Both the position numbers and the translations under genes were made by a program. Shown piece after piece: positions 6,117-13,867 of a stretch of 44,375 bases of DNA. The number at the start of each line of letters is the position of its first letter. Within the stretch, counting starts at the first letter, position 1. The notes below the pieces were generated by a model, which was not told where the DNA came from, did no database searches, and was given only the letters and a program-made list of their open reading frames with translations. This DNA comes from a virus. The stretch covers positions 1 through 44,375 of IMG/VR virus record IMGVR_UViG_3300050821_004247, one strand, 5' to 3'.

Positions 6117-6461
6117 CTACCGCGGCGCGAGCGGGCGACCGCCGTGATAGCGTTCGGCGAGTTCGCGGTTCACGGCGATGTTCTGCTGGATCGCCAACTC
6201 GAACCGGCTCGCTTGCTTGTCGAGTCCGGCGATGAAGTTGTTTCCCATCTGCTCGACGACCGTCGTGCGTGCCTCTTCCTGCGTTTCGATCACACTGAGC
6301 GCCTTGTCGAGCCGCGTGAGCACGAACCAGAGTAACACCAAGGCAAAGACAGTCGGGATGCCGACTTGTGTCGTGAGTTGCACGACCGGCGCGAGCCAGC
6401 CTGGGAGAGGGGCGCTCGGTCCCCCGAATTGCGGCGGCGACGGTCCCGGGGCCATCGACAT
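6117..6461 (-). CDS. single-TM protein with C-terminal helix, holin-like candidate
   Basis: 114 residues from MSMAPGPSPPQ (an alternative start MAPG lies six bases downstream). A Pro/Gly-rich N-terminus is followed by a hydrophobic segment (about residues 33-50, VGIPTVFALVLLWFVLTRL) and a long charged helix (DKALSVIETQEEARTTVVEQMG...). This plan fits small phage membrane proteins such as class III-type holins or anchors, but no signature residue settles it. It is divergently oriented to the HTH gene at 6513, with only 51 bases between. Confidence 0.5.
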   Translation of the reverse strand: MSMAPGPSPPQFGGPSAPLPGWLAPVVQLTTQVGIPTVFALVLLWFVLTRLDKALSVIETQEEARTTVVEQMGNNFIAGLDKQASRFELAIQQNIAVNRELAERYHGGRPLAPR

Positions 6462-6512
6462 CGGGCGCGAGGCTATCACGCCCCCCCCGCTCCCTGCTAT
6501 CGTGCCGCCGCC

Positions 6513-6800
6513 GTGGACGATCTCGGCGACATGCTTGGTGTCCTGCGACGGCGGCGACGGTGGTCGATTCGCACGCTCGCGCGGCGCAGCGGGGTCCCGG
6601 CTGTTTCTATCGCGCGCTGGGAAGCCGGGGACGGCGCATTCGATGCCGACAGCGGCGGACGGCTCATCCGGACGCTCGCCCGGCAGGACCCCGCCCTCTA
6701 CGCGATGGCGCTGCTCTGCTGCGCGACCTTCCATGCCGAGATCGACGAACGGGAATCGCTCTGCCGGCTCGCGCATGCCGACGTCGCCGGGTGTGCGTGA
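6513..6800 (+). CDS. Cro/C1-type (XRE) helix-turn-helix protein
   Basis: About 95 residues from GTG 6513 (an ATG at 6531 is the alternative). LGVLRRRRRWSIRTLARRSG followed by VPAVSIARWEAGDGAFD is a good match to an XRE helix-turn-helix: helix 1, RTLARRSGV turn, recognition helix VSIARWEAG. The remainder (LIRTLARQDPALYAMALLCC...) is helical. It is the only XRE-type regulator recognised and a candidate lysogeny or late regulator, although it sits far from integrase. Few natural starts make the N-terminus uncertain. Confidence 0.55.
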   Translation: MDDLGDMLGVLRRRRRWSIRTLARRSGVPAVSIARWEAGDGAFDADSGGRLIRTLARQDPALYAMALLCCATFHAEIDERESLCRLAHADVAGCA

Positions 6801-7074
6801 TCCGCATCTGATCCGCATGGAGGCGCTGCGGCGCGAGCGCCGTCCGTGCGAGGTGTGCCTCGCCGAGAACCCGGCGACTGCGCCGCACGGCTACCACTGG
6901 AAGCACGCGGGGGTGGAGCGTCGCCCGCGCGACTGGCGGACGCGCGGGCGGGCGTATCACCATCCGAATCCGCTGCGGACCGCGTTCATTCTGTGGCGGT
7001 GCGACAAGCACGCCACGGTCAGTCAGGTGCCGGTGAATCCGAAAGAGGGGCTGGGTGGTGGTATCTATCGCTGA
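6793..7074 (+). CDS. small protein with CxxC ... CDKH, zinc-binding candidate
   Basis: About 93 residues from GTG 6793, which overlaps the HTH gene stop; ATG 6775 and ATG 6817 are also possible. CEVCLAENPATAPHGYHWKHAG near the N-terminus and LWRCDKHA near residue 80 give CxxC plus C-x2-H ligands, with RAYHHPNPLRTAF between them. This arrangement resembles HNH-like or zinc-finger proteins, but the HNH active-site pattern is incomplete, so nuclease activity is not claimed. Confidence 0.5.
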   Translation: MRDPHLIRMEALRRERRPCEVCLAENPATAPHGYHWKHAGVERRPRDWRTRGRAYHHPNPLRTAFILWRCDKHATVSQVPVNPKEGLGGGIYR

Positions 7075-7630
7075 CGAGGCGCGGCCCGTCTGGTTCGCGT
7101 TCACGGAACTGTTCGCGTTCTGCGATCTCCACACGACGCGCTGGCGGCAGCGGCAAGAGACGTGGATGAGCACGCGTACCCTCGATGTGTGGGTGATGCC
7201 GCAGTTCTACGACCGCCAAGGCTTCCCGATCCCGGCGGAAGCGGACGAGACGAGCACGGAACCCGGCTGGATGATGCCGACGCTCCAGTGGGCGAAGCTC
7301 AAAGAGGACCAGGAGTACAGCCGCGTGGCGTGGGACGATCTCCCCGATGGCTCGTACCTCTCGACGGTGTGGCTGGGACTCGATCACAATCACGGATGCG
7401 GACCGCCGCTCATTTTCGAGACGATGCGGTTTCATGGCGACGTGTCGGAATCGCAGTGGACGATGGGGGGGCGCGTGTCCACGTTCGCGTACCACAAAAG
7501 CCTGGACTTCCCCGACATCTTCGACCCGGACGGCGAGACGACGGACCAACTCCGCTACATGACCGAGGAAGAAGCCCTGGCGGCGCACCATGAGATCGTG
7601 CGGCGCATCGTGCTGCGGGAGGGACACTAA
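7055..7630 (+). CDS. conserved phage protein, STVWLGLDHNHG..PLIFETM type
   Basis: 191 residues from GTG 7055, supported by AGAGGGG just upstream; ATG 7166 would remove 37 residues and begin near the conserved part. The centre reads LSTVWLGLDHNHGCGPPLIF then ETMRF, a block I recognise from many uncharacterised phage proteins, preceded by YDRQGFPI and EYSRVAWDDLP. Function unknown. The gene leads the 72-residue protein at 7632. Confidence 0.65.
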   Translation: MVVSIADEARPVWFAFTELFAFCDLHTTRWRQRQETWMSTRTLDVWVMPQFYDRQGFPIPAEADETSTEPGWMMPTLQWAKLKEDQEYSRVAWDDLPDGSYLSTVWLGLDHNHGCGPPLIFETMRFHGDVSESQWTMGGRVSTFAYHKSLDFPDIFDPDGETTDQLRYMTEEEALAAHHEIVRRIVLREGH

Positions 7631-7631
7631 G

Positions 7632-7850
7632 ATGCCGAACGGCGACGACGAGTGGGCGCGGCGTTACCCGTTGCCCCGTGAGCGCATGGTGCCCATCGCG
7701 GCGCTCCAGGAGCTACGGGACGCGGCGGCGGCGTTTCTCGCGGCGGCGGACATCGAGTACGATCTTGACGATCCGACGTCGCCGCTGCACGCGACCGCCG
7801 ATCGGTTAGAGGACGTCTTGCTGCGTGTGCGCCGCGAGATCGGTGACTAG
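7632..7850 (+). CDS. small helical hypothetical protein
   Basis: 72 residues (MPNGDDEWARRYPLPRERMVPIAALQELRDAAAAFLAAADIEYDLDDP...). One alanine-rich helix and a C-terminal helix (RLEDVLLRVRREIGD). It starts one base after the upstream stop. Its end converges with the minus-strand packaging operon with four bases of overlap. Confidence 0.55.
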   Translation: MPNGDDEWARRYPLPRERMVPIAALQELRDAAAAFLAAADIEYDLDDPTSPLHATADRLEDVLLRVRREIGD

Positions 7851-8152
7851 AACCGCTCGTCGTCGAACTGCGTCCGCTCGACCTCGCCGACGCTCGCCTC
7901 CAACGCGCGGCGGACGCGTTCGGGATCGAGCAGGGCCGCGACTTGATTGAGGCCGCGCAGCCAGCCTTGCCGATACGCGAACGCGGCGAGATCGGACGGC
8001 TCGCCGACTGGATACGTCGCGAGCTTCTTCAAGAGTTCGTCCTCGACGAGCTTTGCCGCGCCGCGTACCAGCGTGACGACGACGTCGAGATCGCCGGACT
8101 GCGCCATCCGGCGCAGCGTCTGTTCGATGTAGCTCGTCGAGGCGGACGCCAT
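7847..8152 (-). CDS. small hypothetical protein, end of packaging operon
   Basis: 101 residues (MASASTSYIEQTLRRMAQSGDLDVVVTLVRG...). Mostly helical, with EDELLKKLATYPVGEPSDLAAFAYRQGWLRGLNQVAALLD in the middle. The arrangement resembles small phage head-associated proteins that follow portal genes, but I recognise no family. The start overlaps the upstream stop by one base (TGATG). Confidence 0.55.
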   Translation of the reverse strand: MASASTSYIEQTLRRMAQSGDLDVVVTLVRGAAKLVEDELLKKLATYPVGEPSDLAAFAYRQGWLRGLNQVAALLDPERVRRALEASVGEVERTQFDDERF

Positions 8153-8685
8153 CAGCGCAGCCCGAACGCGACGCGGAACGCCTGCGGATCGACCATGTTC
8201 TTCGCCTCGCCGATCTCGTCCCCGATGCTGCGCCCCAAGTCCTGGGTCCCGATCGTGGGATCGTCTTTCGTCGGCTGCGCCGCTTCCCGCGCTTCGTGTT
8301 CGTGGATGATCGCGAGATGCGGCGACAAGCTCGGTCCCTCGTCCCCGTAGAGATCACCCTTCTCATCGACGTGGGCGTTCCCGGCGGCGATCGCTTGGTC
8401 GATCTCGTCGTTCGCCATCTTGGCGTGCTGCGCCAGTTCGTCGTCGGGGACGGAGGCGAGCGCGTCCGTCTCGCCCTCGCGGCCCGGGGCGGTCCGGATA
8501 CGGTCGAGCAGATCGGAATACCTGCCCCGCATGTCGTCGGCTCGCGCGTCAGACGCGGCGGTCCGGTCCGCCGTGACGCGTCCGCGCCCGAGGGTTTTGA
8601 GACTCTGCTGTTCGGCGAGCCGATCGAGTTCGAGCGCGATCGGATTCGTGCCGGGTTCCCGCCGCGTGAACGCGCGCTCTGGCAT
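8152..8685 (-). CDS. hypothetical protein after portal; C-terminus DPQAFRVAFGLR
   Basis: 177 hydrophilic, probably largely disordered or helical residues from MPERAFTRREPGTNP. There is no recognised domain. Its last residues (DPQAFRVAFGLR) resemble the terminal peptide of the proteins at 8685..8912, 22007..22744 and 22749..22988 (A-aromatic-x-x-A/S-F-G/N-hydrophobic). Position downstream of portal suggests a virion or assembly role. Confidence 0.6.
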   Translation of the reverse strand: MPERAFTRREPGTNPIALELDRLAEQQSLKTLGRGRVTADRTAASDARADDMRGRYSDLLDRIRTAPGREGETDALASVPDDELAQHAKMANDEIDQAIAAGNAHVDEKGDLYGDEGPSLSPHLAIIHEHEAREAAQPTKDDPTIGTQDLGRSIGDEIGEAKNMVDPQAFRVAFGLR

Positions 8686-8912
8686 CACCGTCCCCCCAGG
8701 TTGAACGACCGGAGAAAGGCGAGGTAGTCCGGATTGACCGCCGCTTCGGTCGTCGGCGGTCCAGGGAACATCCACGGCGGGACGTCCGAACCGACCGCAT
8801 TCGGATCAGCCCCGTATCCTTGCTGGAGTTGTCCGAGAAGCTGCTCCGGATTGATGTACTCGAACCGGCGGTCCTCGATGTTCTTGCTGATCGGGCCAGG
8901 GGACCAGCGCAT
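8685..8912 (-). CDS. small virion-associated candidate with terminal NPDYLAFLRSFNLGG
   Basis: 75 residues from MRWSPGPISKNIED, directly downstream of portal with a one-base stop/start overlap. It is Gln/Pro/Gly-rich and ends NPDYLAFLRSFNLGGR. That ending matches DVDRLAWLRAFNVQG (22007 gene) and DTDRVAWLQAFGIGGQ (22749 gene), which are otherwise unrelated in sequence. Function unknown; a shared binding partner is an inference. Confidence 0.6.
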   Translation of the reverse strand: MRWSPGPISKNIEDRRFEYINPEQLLGQLQQGYGADPNAVGSDVPPWMFPGPPTTEAAVNPDYLAFLRSFNLGGR

Positions 8913-10939
8913 CACATCCCCGTCGAGGACCCGTTCCCGCTGTAGGGGTTCGGCTGCATCGGGAACCCGTCCGACGTCTGCGTCGGCTCGATGTTGCCGG
9001 CGGGAATGAGGTTCCCCTGCTGCGCCTGGTTTGAGACTTGATCGTCCGACTGCACCGACATCTGCGGCATCCCCGCGCCGGGCTGCATGTAGTCCTGGAG
9101 ATTCCGAATCCCCATCGTCTGGAGGAAGCGCGCGAAGACAGCGATCCAGTTGACGCCCTGGAGGGCCGGCGTGGTGAGGCCGGTTTGCGTGCCGGTCTGG
9201 AACAGTTCGCGCCAAATCTGCTGCTCGGCTTGCTTGTCGGTCGGGATACCCGTCTCCAGGATCGGATACGTGAACGAGCCTTGGAGCAGATGCGGGTCGA
9301 TCTGCGCCGACTGCTGTCCGAGGATCGACGCGAGCGCCTGCTGCACGCGAATGTTGATCGAGGACGTCATGAAGACTTGCGTGTTCCGCGACATCTGATG
9401 CGCCCACGGACGCAGTCCCTGGCAGACGATCAGTTCCGCGAGCATCTTCATCCGTCCGGACGACAACTGGAGTTGCCCCTGGACTTCCGTCGCCGCGCGC
9501 CGGCCCGTGTTCGACAACCCCATGAGCAGACGCGACGCGCCCGTCACTTCCTCGCCGATGTCGCGGACGACTTGGCTGTCCTGGTGATGCGACGCCGTCA
9601 CGTCCACGACGGGCAGCGGAAAGACGGCTTTGTCGATTGATTGCGAATTTTGGGCTGCGCGCGTGAGACGGAGGAGCTTCCCGGGGCGCGGATCGAGCAG
9701 ATCGCTTTCCTCGATCATGGAGGGATCGACGACGAGTTCGTTGTTGAGCGTCTTTCGCACCGCCTGCATGCGCGCGTTGAATAGCCAGGAGAGATGGTAC
9801 TGGAGGCCGCGCGTGGTTTCTATTATTCCGACATTGCTCGGTGAATAGACGTCGTAGTTCGGTTCGATGATCTCGAAAGGAAATCTGCGGCCCGGGAGAT
9901 TCGCCGGCTCGGCGCGGATGCACCGCGACCGGTTCGCGAGCGTGAAGACCCACAGACGCGGGGCCTGCGACATCGTCTGCGGGGCAAACGGCAGGAGTTG
10001 GAGCTTCTGCATCTGCTCGGGGGCGAGCCACACCCAGCCCTCGTCGATCCGCACGTAGGCCTTTCTCTCCTCGCTGCGTCGCCGGTCATCCGAGTACGGT
10101 GTCTCCATGCCGACCAAGCGGGGAATCTCCGAGTTCGCCTCGAACCCGCCCGTGTAGCGCCCGCCGTCGCCGACGCGATCGCCGCCCGCGCCGAGGCCAC
10201 GCGGGATGTTCTTCACGCCGACATAGACGCCTTCCTGTTCCCGCACCAGCATCTCCGTCCACGAACGCCGCGTCTGGTGGAACACGAACTCGCCGCGCTG
10301 GAACTCGGACATCGGACGTCCGGGATCGGGGAACCAGTCGAACGGCGAGCAGTTCATCGCCTCGTTGCCTTCGTAGGCGGTGACGTCCTCTTCCTGGAGG
10401 TGGTCGATCTGCTGCCCGGTCATCGGGTCGGTCGAGAACGTGCGGATCAAGTCCACCCATTCGCGCACCGTGTAGAGGTTCTTGATGATGCCGACCCCGT
10501 AGCGCCACGCATCCAGCAACCACTGGTACATGATGAGCGTGCCCGGCGGATTCATTTGCTCCATTTGATAATGGAGGACCGACTCCATGTAGCCGGCGGG
10601 CGTCACGTCCATCGGCCCGTCCCCGCGCACGGGAATGATCGGGGTCCGCTCGCAGAGAATCGACATGAAGAACGCGAGGATCGACTGCATCGTCGCGTAG
10701 GAGTACGGGATGACGATCTTCTCGACGCCCTCGGTCAGCCCGTCCTTCCGCGTCTTTTCGTCCTGCTCGTCTGGCACCCGGTACGCGCGGTAGAGCTTTT
10801 CCGCTTCCCGCCAGCGTCCGTGCCGCTTCCCCCAGTGATCTTCTGCCGCGTCGATGCGACGGCGCAGAAACGGGACGACGGCTTGCTGGAGCGGACTCTG
10901 ATCGTCCAGCAAGGCTTGCCGCATCGGCTGGAGCATCAT
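8912..10939 (-). CDS. portal protein (head-tail connector)
   Basis: 675 residues from MMLQPMRQALL; GGGAGGG lies eight bases before the first ATG. The portal ring sits at one capsid vertex and passes DNA in and out. Evidence: the position directly after large terminase, the length typical of podovirus portals, an N-terminal DDQSPLQQAV...W..A..LYRAYR segment, many aromatic mid-region strands (DWFPDPGR, FEIIEPNYDVYSPSNVGIIE), and the helical RGLQYHLSWLFNARMQAVRK followed by DIGEEVTGASRLLMG, typical of the portal core helices. The C-terminus is Gln-rich and likely disordered. Confidence 0.8.
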   Translation of the reverse strand: MMLQPMRQALLDDQSPLQQAVVPFLRRRIDAAEDHWGKRHGRWREAEKLYRAYRVPDEQDEKTRKDGLTEGVEKIVIPYSYATMQSILAFFMSILCERTPIIPVRGDGPMDVTPAGYMESVLHYQMEQMNPPGTLIMYQWLLDAWRYGVGIIKNLYTVREWVDLIRTFSTDPMTGQQIDHLQEEDVTAYEGNEAMNCSPFDWFPDPGRPMSEFQRGEFVFHQTRRSWTEMLVREQEGVYVGVKNIPRGLGAGGDRVGDGGRYTGGFEANSEIPRLVGMETPYSDDRRRSEERKAYVRIDEGWVWLAPEQMQKLQLLPFAPQTMSQAPRLWVFTLANRSRCIRAEPANLPGRRFPFEIIEPNYDVYSPSNVGIIETTRGLQYHLSWLFNARMQAVRKTLNNELVVDPSMIEESDLLDPRPGKLLRLTRAAQNSQSIDKAVFPLPVVDVTASHHQDSQVVRDIGEEVTGASRLLMGLSNTGRRAATEVQGQLQLSSGRMKMLAELIVCQGLRPWAHQMSRNTQVFMTSSINIRVQQALASILGQQSAQIDPHLLQGSFTYPILETGIPTDKQAEQQIWRELFQTGTQTGLTTPALQGVNWIAVFARFLQTMGIRNLQDYMQPGAGMPQMSVQSDDQVSNQAQQGNLIPAGNIEPTQTSDGFPMQPNPYSGNGSSTGM

Positions 10940-10955
10940 CGCGCCGCCCTCCCCA

Positions 10956-12245
10956 CTAGATTGCGAACCGCCAGTCGGGGAGCTTCTTCCCGGCGAACTT
11001 CTGCGCTGCCGGGTCCGTGCCGAAGCCCATCGTGACGGCGGTGATTGGGTAGCGGCCCGCATCGACGACATTGTCGTAGAAGCCGTCTTTCGCGGGCTCG
11101 TCCTTCTTCTGATCCATGTGGTAGCCGCCGGCGAAGGCGCGGCGGGACAGACGGCAGGACTCGTCGATCTGGAGGAGCCGCTGCCCGTCCGCTTCCGTGC
11201 GGAGGAGCCCGCGCATGCGCTCGATCGTGAAGTGAACGCTGTACTTCCGCGCGTAGGTCTGAATCTGGAACTCGTTTCGGAGGATCGACGCGCTCGTCGG
11301 CGCGCGGTCGTTCTTGTACGTGCCCGCGATGTCGCAGTAGTCCTCCCACTCGGTCGTGTCGGGGAACCAGAGCTTGGAGAGTCGCAGCACCTCGGTCGCG
11401 AACGTCCGGAGATCGACGTTCGTCCCCAAGAGTTCGCGGAGCCAGAAGATGTGCCCGCCGGGGTGGTGCTGGAGCCAGATGCACGCGGGGTGGACGTAGC
11501 CGAAGTCCCAGCCCCGGATGACCTTCAACTCCGGTTCGATCGCGAGCGTGCCGACGTGAATCTCGGGGTGGAAGTCCTCGAACACCGGCTGGCCTTCCGA
11601 GAGGAAGCCCCAGCGTCCGTAGAGGAACTTTTCCTTCCACGCCGGGGGGTACTGTTCGAGTTCATGGAGGTAGTCGGGCGTCAGGTTGTCCGCGTTGTCG
11701 TAGGTGCTGGAGTGGAACACCCGCTTGTCGTCGCTCGGACGCTCGACGAACCAGCGATACAACCAGTGGTCCTCGTCCGGCGGGTTCGTCGCGAGGCAGA
11801 TGCGGCGCGGGCCGACCTTGCCGCGCATGCGCGCGATCAGCGCCATGAACTCGCGTTCCTCGATCTCGATCGCCTCGTCGATCTTCACGCGATCGAACGC
11901 CATCGAGCCGAGTTTCTTGTAGTCGTCCAGCACCCGGAAGATCGTTTTCGACCGGTTGATGAACTCGACTTCTTCCCGGCCCTCCGACTTGATCTCCCGG
12001 GCGATCAGTTCCGGGGGACACATCTCCAGGAACGTCTTTTTCGTCGTGTCGCGCAGCGACGGGTAGTAGCGCCGGAAGATGACGCCCTGGGACCCCGGGT
12101 AGTCCATCGCCTCCAGGATGTCCTCCATCACCAGCGCGACCGTCTTGCCGCTGCCGGCGGCACCGAGGAGCAGCTTGTAGCGGGCGGGCGACGCGTGGAA
12201 CGGTCGCTGGCTCCGGTTCGGCGAGTAGCGGAGCGCGACCTTCAT
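10956..12245 (-). CDS. terL: terminase large subunit (ATPase/nuclease)
   Basis: 429 residues. It drives ATP-dependent DNA packaging through the portal and cuts DNA. The Walker A is GAAGSGKT (residues 28-35), the Walker B region VKIDEA (120-125), and a coupling-type ATNPPDED lies at 152-159. The C-terminal RNase H-like nuclease is marked by RGWDFGY (D247), CDIAGTY (about 304-310) and DGFYDNVVDAGRY (387-399). The length fits the Terminase_3/Terminase_6 type. The start overlaps the upstream candidate small subunit by ATGA, and portal follows after 16 bases. Confidence 0.92.
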   Translation of the reverse strand: MKVALRYSPNRSQRPFHASPARYKLLLGAAGSGKTVALVMEDILEAMDYPGSQGVIFRRYYPSLRDTTKKTFLEMCPPELIAREIKSEGREEVEFINRSKTIFRVLDDYKKLGSMAFDRVKIDEAIEIEEREFMALIARMRGKVGPRRICLATNPPDEDHWLYRWFVERPSDDKRVFHSSTYDNADNLTPDYLHELEQYPPAWKEKFLYGRWGFLSEGQPVFEDFHPEIHVGTLAIEPELKVIRGWDFGYVHPACIWLQHHPGGHIFWLRELLGTNVDLRTFATEVLRLSKLWFPDTTEWEDYCDIAGTYKNDRAPTSASILRNEFQIQTYARKYSVHFTIERMRGLLRTEADGQRLLQIDESCRLSRRAFAGGYHMDQKKDEPAKDGFYDNVVDAGRYPITAVTMGFGTDPAAQKFAGKKLPDWRFAI

Positions 12246-12607
12246 TCGATCAGCTTCGGCGGCGGTGGCGGCGTCGGGGTGACGTCGATCGGCGGTGGAC
12301 GTGGGATGTCGTGCGCGAGCGTGACGGCCACGGCGGTCGTCAGCGTGTCCTCGGGCGGGACGACGGCGCGGAGGATCGCGTTCAGCATCGACCCGATCTC
12401 TTTCCCGTCGCGTGCGGAGGACAGGAGCTTCCGCATGTGGGCGATGACGTCGGGCTCGACGAGCAGGTCCAGGTAGACGGCGGTGAACTTCTGGCGCGCC
12501 TGGCGGATCGCGAGCACGCGGTCCGGGCCGGGCGGCGGGACGCTCCGGAGATGCTTCGTCCCCCCGTGAATGCCGATCGTACCCGGGTCCTTTGGGGGTC
12601 GATCCAT
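12242..12607 (-). CDS. putative terminase small subunit (by position)
   Basis: 121 residues from MDRPPKDPGTIGIHGG; GGAG eight bases upstream favours this ATG over one 74 codons earlier. The core is helical (RVLAIRQARQKFTAVYLDLL, IAHMRKLLSSARDGKEIGSMLNAILRAV) and the tail is Pro-rich. It overlaps terL by ATGA, the usual place of the DNA-recognition subunit. There is no diagnostic motif, so the name rests on position, size and the helical core. Confidence 0.55.
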   Translation of the reverse strand: MDRPPKDPGTIGIHGGTKHLRSVPPPGPDRVLAIRQARQKFTAVYLDLLVEPDVIAHMRKLLSSARDGKEIGSMLNAILRAVVPPEDTLTTAVAVTLAHDIPRPPPIDVTPTPPPPPKLIE

Positions 12608-12755
12608 GGGGTCACTCCAGGGAATCCGCCGGGTGGGTGCGGGGGGCGTGACCGGGTGTTTCTGAGCGCACCCACCCGGCAGCTCGGACGCCGACATGCT
12701 CCCGGGGCATCGGTCGCAGCGGTCGCCGTCTGAGGGGTGGTCGGAACATACGGTA

Positions 12756-12784
12756 TTGACGGCGCATTTACCGTTTGCTAGGTG
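12756..12784 (+). promoter_or_regulatory. putative promoter of the virion operon
   Basis: TTGACG (12756..12761), a 17-base spacer, then TAGGTG (12779..12784). It lies 61 bases before the scaffold-like gene and directly upstream of the DnaA boxes, which therefore fall in the transcribed leader. Confidence 0.45.
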
Positions 12785-12786
12785 CG

Positions 12787-12830
12787 CTGTCCACAGGTTA
12801 TCCACAGGGGTCAAGTGGAAGTTATCCACA
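12787..12830 (+). promoter_or_regulatory. DnaA box cluster
   Basis: Two perfect TTATCCACA boxes (12798..12806 and 12822..12830) and a weaker CTGTCCACA (12787..12795), all in the same orientation. The first two are 11 bases apart and the last two 24, close to whole helical turns. TTATCCACA is the high-affinity site of bacterial DnaA. The cluster sits in the divergent region between terminase and virion operons and overlaps the virion-operon leader, immediately before the GGGGGAGG ribosome site. It could be a control site or part of an origin. Confidence 0.7.
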
Positions 12831-12844
12831 GGGGGAGGCGCTAG

Positions 12845-13801
12845 ATGGCGCGTCGAGGTGGCGCGGATAACGCCGCGCAGTCGCTCCGGGACGAGATTCG
12901 CGACATCGGCCCGCCGCCCGAGGACACCCCGAGTTCCAGCACGTTTGCCGATCCACTGCGTGCGGACACCGCACCGGATGAGGGTCCGTCGTCTGCCCCC
13001 TCACGGTCTGCGCCGACGCCGCCCAGTCCTGCGCCGACCGTTCCCACGCCCGAGGGGGCAGGCGAGGAATCCTTCGATGCGCGCGGCGAAGTCACGCGGC
13101 TGCGTGACGAACTACGCCAGCGCGATCAGCGGGACGCGTTGTTCCAGCGCGAGATGGCGCTGCGCCTCGCGGGCGCGGTGCCGCAGCAAGCCCCGAGTGG
13201 ACAGGCGCAGATCGACCCGACGCTCCAGGAAGGCTTGGACATCCTGCAAGTCACCGAGGACGATCTCGCGCAAGTGTTCCAGGGCGGACCGCAGGCGGCG
13301 CAAGTCGTCAGCCGCGCGCTCCAAGCCGTCTATCTGCTCGCCGTCAACGCGACCGAGAAGCGGCTCATCACGTACTACTCGCAAGATCAGGGCGCACGCT
13401 CGCAGCAGCAGTACATCGCGAGCCGCGCGCAGCAGATGCAGTCGGCCTTTTGGGAGGCGTACCCCGATCTCCAGTCCCATCAGGTGATCGTCCAGCACTT
13501 CGCCGCCGAGGTGGCGAACGAGCAGGCGCAGTCCCCTCGGTTCGATTGGGAGTCCGCGCAGCGCGAAGTCGCGCGCCGGACCATGCTGCACTTGCGGCAG
13601 CAGTACAACGTGGACTTCGCGTCGCAGGGTGGCGTGTCGGGCGCGTCGTCCGGTCCACTCCCCCCCGCCGGCCCGCGTCCGACACTCCAGTCCCGGATTC
13701 GCCCCGTCGTGGGCGAGATGGGCGGGGGGTCCTCGCGGCAGAACGGGGCGACGCAACGCTCGCAGATGACCTCGGAGATTTTGGACCTCGGCAGACGGTG
13801 A
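12845..13801 (+). CDS. putative capsid scaffolding protein
   Basis: 318 residues. The N-terminal third is Pro/Ser/Ala-rich and disordered. Then follows a charged helix (EVTRLRDELRQRDQRDALFQREMALRLAG) and a long helical, Gln-rich region (QEGLDILQVTEDDLAQVFQG...QQQYIASRAQQMQSAFWEAY). The C-terminus again has a Gly/Pro-rich linker and a short basic end. This composition, a place just before the major capsid gene, and the size fit scaffolding proteins, which rarely conserve sequence. First gene of the virion operon, with GGGGGAGG before the ATG. Confidence 0.6.
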   Translation: MARRGGADNAAQSLRDEIRDIGPPPEDTPSSSTFADPLRADTAPDEGPSSAPSRSAPTPPSPAPTVPTPEGAGEESFDARGEVTRLRDELRQRDQRDALFQREMALRLAGAVPQQAPSGQAQIDPTLQEGLDILQVTEDDLAQVFQGGPQAAQVVSRALQAVYLLAVNATEKRLITYYSQDQGARSQQQYIASRAQQMQSAFWEAYPDLQSHQVIVQHFAAEVANEQAQSPRFDWESAQREVARRTMLHLRQQYNVDFASQGGVSGASSGPLPPAGPRPTLQSRIRPVVGEMGGGSSRQNGATQRSQMTSEILDLGRR

Positions 13802-13867
13802 GTAGACGGGGGCGCGAAGCCGCCCCACGTCGCGCGGGCATGCGTGACGCCATGACGGAGGGAACAC

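Noticed and set aside
8685-10031. Long 448-codon minus frame through the portal gene
   Set aside because: Only its last 75 codons (8685..8912) lie outside portal and look like a gene; the rest is an out-of-frame shadow.
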